Shown piece after piece: positions 59,968-64,000 of a stretch of 64,000 nt of DNA. Positions within the stretch are counted from its first letter, which is position 1, and each line of letters starts with the position of its first letter. The notes under the pieces are model-generated. The model saw only the letters and a list, made by a program, of their open reading frames with translations, searched no databases and was not told where the DNA came from. Made by a program: the position numbers and the translations under genes. The DNA is from Acanthacorydalis orientalis (taxonomy: Eukaryota; Arthropoda; Insecta; Megaloptera; Corydalidae): contig CM068316.1 of assembly GCA_034766995.1 (NCBI GenBank), positions 22,357,090 to 22,421,089 of the forward strand, in the 5' to 3' direction.

Positions 59968-60959
59968 TACAGGATGATTCAAGGTAAGTTTTTATATGAC
60001 AGTGATGAATACTTTTCAAACGTCAAAGTATTTGCCAATGTTATAATAGCTTATGTAGAGTAGAAACGTGTACAAAATTAATCATGGAAGAAAAAATGAC
60101 GGAAAAATGCGTTAAAATTAATATAGAACCCTACTATGAAAATGAGTGTCCGAGAAAAAGTACATACCGCGCTTAACTTGAATATTTTGGTACACAAAAT
60201 CGACCTTTTGAGTGCACAATTTGATATTTAATCAAGAAATTCGAACAAACTGGGTCGGTAACAAACATCAAACACTTCAGTTTGCTCGTCAGTATGCAAG
60301 TCACTTGGACGAGAATAATGCCATGGTTCATGAAAGTGTGACCGAGGAACTGAGCACACCAATATGTCATCAATCGCAGCAATTGGATCTTTCGTACTTT
60401 ACTACGCAACAAATTTTGACAAAGGATTTGTATTTATATGTTTATAAGATCCAAATACCACAATTTAAAGCCTAGAGACCATCAATAGCGTCGTGACTTT
60501 ACTGAATGGATATGTGAAAAGGAGTAGATCTTTCAAAGTAAATTGTCTTTATGGATGTGGTACATTTTCACTTCAATGGATTCGTAAACAAGCAAAATTT
60601 TGGTATTTGGGGATTGGAAAATCCAACAGAGATTTACGAGACGCAAATGTATCCTTGAAAAATTACAATTTGGTGTGGTTTGTGGCCTGAGGGCGTAAAT
60701 GGCCCTTCTTTTTTTGAAGATGAAAAAGAAAACGCTGTTACAGTCAATTCCCTTCGCTATCGGAGCATGATAACAAATGTTTTGTGGGCCCAATTGGAAG
60801 ATATGTAAAAGAGTGTCTGGTTTCAACAAGACGGTTCCACCAGTCACGCAGCAGCAGAAACAATCGCACTATTGCGCACAAAACTTCCAGGCCACGTGAT
60901 CTTACGAAAGGGCGACATCAATTGGCCGCCAAGATCGTGCGATTTAATTCCCCTAGATA

Positions 60960-61897
60960 CGAGGTCAGACAATTAAGTAATGCGACCGATTTTTTTTCTC
61001 GGCCTGTGGTAACACTGCGAACCTGTAACTCCGCCACCGTAATAGCAGATCCCTACTCTCTCGATTGAGACCTTGACCACCCTCGTACGATCATTTCTTT
61101 GCCAGCTGTTTAGTGTTTTGTAACAACGCGCGAGTAGTGCATGTCACGAAAATGGAACAGAGAAATTTAGAGCAACGGTGCGCGATAAAATTTTGTGCAA
61201 AACTCGGCGAAACCGCGACAGAAACTCATGAAAAAGTGCTTAAAGTGTATGGTAGTGATGCCCTGAGTCGTAGTCAGGTGCTTCGGTGGCATGCCGATTT
61301 TAAAAAAGGCCGTGAGAGCGTCAAAGACGAGGCGCGGAGCGGAAGGCCAATTCAAGTGCGAACCATGTTGATTTGCTTCTTCGACAGCAAAGGGGTGGTT
61401 CACAAAGAGTTCGTACCACCTGGACAAACCGTAAATCAAGTATTCTACCGCAATGTGCTCGAAAAATTACGAAAAAGGGTGCTCAGAGTGCGTCCAGAGA
61501 TCGCGAAGACTTGGGTTCTGCATCACGACAATGCTCCCTGTCACAGTGCGTTCAGTGTCTCTCAGTTTTTGGCGTCTAAAGGCATCGAAACGTTACCACA
61601 ACCGCCCTATTCACCGGACATGTCACCCTGCGACTTTTTCCTATTCCCCCATATGAAAAAATTCGTCAAAGGTCGACATTTTGACTCCGTTGAAGATATC
61701 CAAGAATCTGTGACGAGGGTACTCGGAGAGGTCCTACAAGAAGTGTTCCAGAATTGTTACGAAAACTGGAAAACTCGCTGGAATAAGTGTATAGATGCGG
61801 GAGGGGACTACTTTGAAGGGGATCGCAGCGATGTACCTTAATTTTTAAATATACTCGATTTTTGAATTTTGTCGCATTACTTAATTGTCTGACCTTG
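60960..61897 (+). mobile_element. family C mariner, nested, with internal in-frame deletion
   Basis: The ends CGAGGTCAGACAATTAAGTA and, as complement of the right end, CAAGGTCAGACAATTAAGTA are near-perfect inverted repeats. TA is duplicated at 60958-60959 and 61898-61899. The element lies inside a DD41D mariner, and taking it out with one TA restores the reading PLDIFLWSY across the site, so the insertion is later than the host element. At 938 bp it is about 350 bp shorter than a complete mariner. Fragments of the same family are at 10778-10944 and 11472-11975. Confidence 0.93.
61152..61841 (+). CDS. mariner transposase with first catalytic Asp deleted, open frame
   Basis: An uninterrupted frame of 229 residues from the ATG at 61152; an in-frame ATG at 61113 lies in the upstream untranslated part. 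Residues 1-60 are the N-terminal helix-turn-helix domain ([21 protein letters not shown]), 61-66 the ARSGRP linker. At about residue 70 it jumps in frame to [20 protein letters not shown], leaving out about 115 residues with the second DNA-binding domain and the first catalytic Asp. The remainder is complete: HHDNAPCH (D126), [13 protein letters not shown] (D161), 34 residues between (DD34D), and the C-terminus [13 protein letters not shown]. It cannot cut DNA, but could still bind terminal repeats and form dimers. Expression is not shown. Confidence 0.85.
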   Translation: MEQRNLEQRCAIKFCAKLGETATETHEKVLKVYGSDALSRSQVLRWHADFKKGRESVKDEARSGRPIQVRTMLICFFDSKGVVHKEFVPPGQTVNQVFYRNVLEKLRKRVLRVRPEIAKTWVLHHDNAPCHSAFSVSQFLASKGIETLPQPPYSPDMSPCDFFLFPHMKKFVKGRHFDSVEDIQESVTRVLGEVLQEVFQNCYENWKTRWNKCIDAGGDYFEGDRSDVP

Positions 61898-62106
61898 TAT
61901 ATTTCTTTGGAGTTATTTGAAGAGTAGAGTCTACGAGAACAAACTGAATACGATTGCAGAGTTGAAACAGGATACACTACGCAAAATAGCCAAAAATTGA
62001 GCCTGCGTTGTGCCGCGATATAATTGAAAATTATGATAAGCGCATTACGTCATGCCACAGAAGCCGCGACCGACAATTGAACGATATCTTTTATTATCTT
62101 TCATAC

Positions 62107-62188
62107 ATAATTGTGTTGAATTGAACTAAAATACTAAATAAAAACTAATAATTGTATTGAATTGAACTAAATTACTAAATAAAAAATA
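62107..62188. repeat. tandem duplication, period 41 bp
   Basis: Two copies of a 41-bp unit beginning ATAATTG and containing TTGAATTGAACTAAA, with few differences. Confidence 0.85.
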
Positions 62189-62255
62189 ATATGATTTTTG
62201 TTATTTTTGAGTTTTTTTAGTACTTTTATTTAGAAGCCTAAATTGAATCACTTAA

Positions 62256-62261
<6 letters not shown>

Positions 62262-62300
<39 letters not shown>

Positions 62301-62387
62301 ATATAATAGTATTTATCCTCAAAAAACTAAAAGGTTGCAAAAATAATCGACTGCCATGTTTATTCAGAAACACATACACACACACAC

Positions 62388-62449
<62 letters not shown>
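62262..62449. repeat. two (TA)n microsatellites
   Basis: TA tracts at 62262-62306 and 62391-62449; the second is preceded by ACACACACACAC. Confidence 0.95.
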
Positions 62450-62450
<1 letters not shown>

Positions 62451-62549
62451 ACCATTACGTTTCTATATATCTGAGAAGAATTTTACAGACATAATCAGTT
62501 TTAAAAAATATGTTTATTGTTTTATTCAGTTGTATGTACAGGCTTATAA

Positions 62550-62619
62550 TTGAGAAGTGGGTGAGCGCAGCGGGTTCGGGGTATGGTGAGTGAAACGAGC
62601 AGAGGGCGAAGCACCCTAG
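62550..62619 (+). mobile_element. Helitron-like 3' terminus
   Basis: A GC-rich 70-bp segment in AT-rich DNA: GTGGGTGAGCGCAGCGGGTT, then GGTGAGTGAAACGAGCAG, then a short hairpin (AGGGCGAAGCACCCT) directly followed by AG, giving the end CTAG, and then T. A GC-rich 3' hairpin close to a CTRR end followed by T is the Helitron signature. No 5' end (TC) could be defined and no Rep/helicase is present, so this is at most a terminal fragment or short non-autonomous element. Confidence 0.5.
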
Positions 62620-62620
<1 letters not shown>

Positions 62621-62654
<34 letters not shown>

Positions 62655-62660
62655 ATGTTT
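62621..62660. repeat. (TA)n(GT)n microsatellite
   Basis: TA then GT repeats right after the Helitron-like end. Confidence 0.95.
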
Positions 62661-62678
62661 GTATGTGTATGTAGAGAG

Positions 62679-62763
62679 CAAATTTCGCTAAAAACTAAGG
62701 CACTCCCTATAATGAAGTATTCACTTTATTATAGGCAATGCCTTAGTTTTTAGCGAAATGTGC
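62679..62763. repeat. 85-bp hairpin (foldback)
   Basis: Two arms of about 41 bp (from GCAAATTTCGCTAAAAACTA and ending TTAGTTTTTAGCGAAATGTGC less its last base, in the complement sense) pair with four mismatches around a 4-base loop ATTC. It could be a palindromic mini-element or a transcribed hairpin; nothing in the sequence decides. Confidence 0.85.
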
Positions 62764-63265
62764 TGTTTGAATTTTACTTCTTTATTGCTATCCAGTTACA
62801 AACATTATCTGTATTAATGAAATATGACATGTTTTAACATCAGACAGATATTTGTGATAAATTGATTATTGATTTGAAATACTCATCTAGTATTCGTTAG
62901 CTCAAGATTCAAGAAGTCTTTTTTGAGACTTGTATTGCAATATAGAAAAAAATGTTAAATAATTTAAAAAATTTAAATTTAGTTATATTTAATACAGTAA
63001 TTTTTGAAAAAAATAACCTGCAAAATCTACACTTTTACAGCGTTGCCTTATAATTATTTTTAGTGGTTAATAATAGTACCATAGAAACATTATGTTTTTT
63101 CTTAATAACGAAATTATGATGAGGTTTTTTTATTTCGTAAAATTTTATAAATTATTGTAATATAATTGGGAATAAGTCTTGGGGAATAGAAACTTATCGA
63201 ATTGATTTTTTGTACTCTATTTTAATTAATGATTATTATCATTCGAATTTTTATATTAGAAGAAC

Positions 63266-63307
63266 TCTGTTATATTTACTTTTTTTAAAAAAAGTAAATA
63301 TAACAGA
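63266..63307. repeat. perfect 42-bp palindrome
   Basis: TCTGTTATATTTACTTTTTT plus one T is followed without a spacer by its exact complement, 21 bp on each side of 63286/63287. Confidence 0.95.
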
Positions 63308-63392
63308 AAGATAAAGGAATACTAGTTATATTATTAAAATGTTGAAATGCTGTTAACAAACGATAATACATTATTTATATATATATATATAA

Positions 63393-63460
<68 letters not shown>

Positions 63461-64000
63461 AGAAAAAATGCAAATTGAAATTTAAAATAAGTACATGGTA
63501 AAACATTTTAAATATTACCGTCCTGTTTCAGTTTCGGAACGTACTAATTATAGATTAACATCAGTTAAAGCAGGAGAACTAATGGCTGTTGTAGCAGAGT
63601 AACTAGTGTGATGGGTTGCTGATAAATGTTGCTAGTTTGAAGCTGTTTTTATGGCTTATGTCCTGTTTCACTAAGCAAGTGATTGTCTTGAACGTTTTGG
63701 TTAATGGTGTAAATTCTGGTAGAAAATTACTTGTTCTTAAAAAAAATATAGATTGTATATAATGCAAACAACTGGTATACAAAAATAATGGCTGTGTTTG
63801 TTTTTAAATTATCTAAAATAAAGGTAATAATTAAGCTTACTTCTATTGCTATTGAAAAATCATAATTGTAATAAAAATTGATAAATAGTAAATATAAAAT
63901 GTAAAAATATATTTATATAGATATAAAGCGTAAGATTCAGTTGAATGTGTCCTTATAGGTGAATCACATTTTATTTGATATTTTATGAAATATTTTGGCT
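63308..64000. other. AT-rich intergenic DNA to window end
   Basis: (TA)n at 63378-63457. The rest (63458-64000) is AT-rich without a recognisable gene or element. Confidence 0.6.
63378..63457. repeat. (TA)n microsatellite
   Basis: TA tract with one AAATTTA interruption. Confidence 0.95.

Larger units (their letters stand above)
60084..62100 (+). pseudogene. DD41D mariner transposase, decayed and interrupted
   Basis: The start MEEKMTEKCVKINIEPYYEN at 60084 fits rosa-type transposases. Next are a second DNA-binding block (PICHQSQQLDLSYFTTQQIL, KDLYLYVYKIQI; 60358-60460), the first catalytic region MDVVHFHFNGFVNKQNF (about 60550-60600), FFFEDEKENAVTVNSLRYRS (about 60709-60768), a stop, then WFQQDGSTSHAAAETIALL (second Asp) and NWPPRSCDLIPLD (third Asp), where the family C element is inserted. 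Sequence resumes with FLWSYLKSRVYENKLNTIAE and IEPALCRDIIENYDKR. There are 41 residues between the QQD and PLD aspartates. Several stops and shifts make it inactive. The relic at 22924-24030 is the same type. Confidence 0.85.
59968..62110 (+). mobile_element. DD41D (rosa-type) mariner split by a nested family C element
   Basis: The left side follows a short TA tract with ACAGGATGATTCAAGGTAAG. No clear matching right terminus was found. The coding relic is split at 60957/61900 by the family C mariner at 60960-61897. Without the insert this element would be about 1.2 kb, normal for a mariner. A 41-bp tandem duplication (62107-62188) sits at its right edge. Confidence 0.8.

Noticed and set aside
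61453..61656. Second frame [20 protein letters not shown], also present on the minus strand at 11918-11715
   Set aside because: It is an alternative-frame shadow of the family C transposase, present in both copies only because the copies are nearly identical.

Overview
The window is nuclear DNA from a eukaryote, almost certainly an arthropod and most likely an insect. It is strongly AT-rich, carries dozens of long (TA)n microsatellites, and holds a dense set of cut-and-paste DNA transposons of the mariner, Tc1, hAT and piggyBac types. I see no bacterial gene organisation, no operons and no CRISPR array. I recognise no intact host protein-coding gene. The species cannot be named from this sequence; the transposon mix and the CpG-rich islands in very AT-rich DNA would fit a hemipteran, but that is inference.

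Layout. 1-1010: 5' part of a mariner (family A), cut by the window edge. 2679-4288: complete but dead Tc1-like element with long inverted repeats. 6405-6842: base-balanced segment, LTR-like or exon-like. 7054-8637: hAT relic related to the ZBED5 type with a perfect 8-bp target duplication. 9525-13586: a deleted mariner (family B), two fragments of mariner family C and a mellifera-type mariner. 15880-19009: mariner fragment, a CpG-rich island (17000-17650) and a full-length mariner. 20505-24030: a MITE and a DD41D mariner relic. 25292-29046: B copy, hAT relic, piggyBac-type MITE and another B copy. 30573-31858: full-length family A mariner. 33470-33917: pogo-like MITE. 35270-35700: second CpG-rich island. 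36277-36790: broken acidic reading frame, possibly host. 37546-49481: five more B copies, an 86-bp mini-B and a second piggyBac-type MITE. 51499-58922: family A deletion derivative, small MITEs, a third hAT and two more mariners. 59968-62110: a DD41D mariner interrupted by a family C element (60960-61897) that holds the longest uninterrupted transposase-like frame in the window. 62550-63307: Helitron-like end and two hairpins.

How the parts relate. The elements do not form a pathway. They record repeated waves of Tc1/mariner insertion, mostly at TA dinucleotides and often inside TA microsatellites. Every transposase copy is broken by stops, frameshifts or deletion, or lacks a catalytic aspartate. 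The most notable patterns are: the B family, whose copies share one internal deletion and keep only the DNA-binding half of the transposase; the family C element with an open in-frame-deleted 229-residue frame, nested in another mariner so that its removal restores the host reading frame; and two CpG-rich islands that are the best candidates for host promoters or first exons. I found no convincing new biological system.
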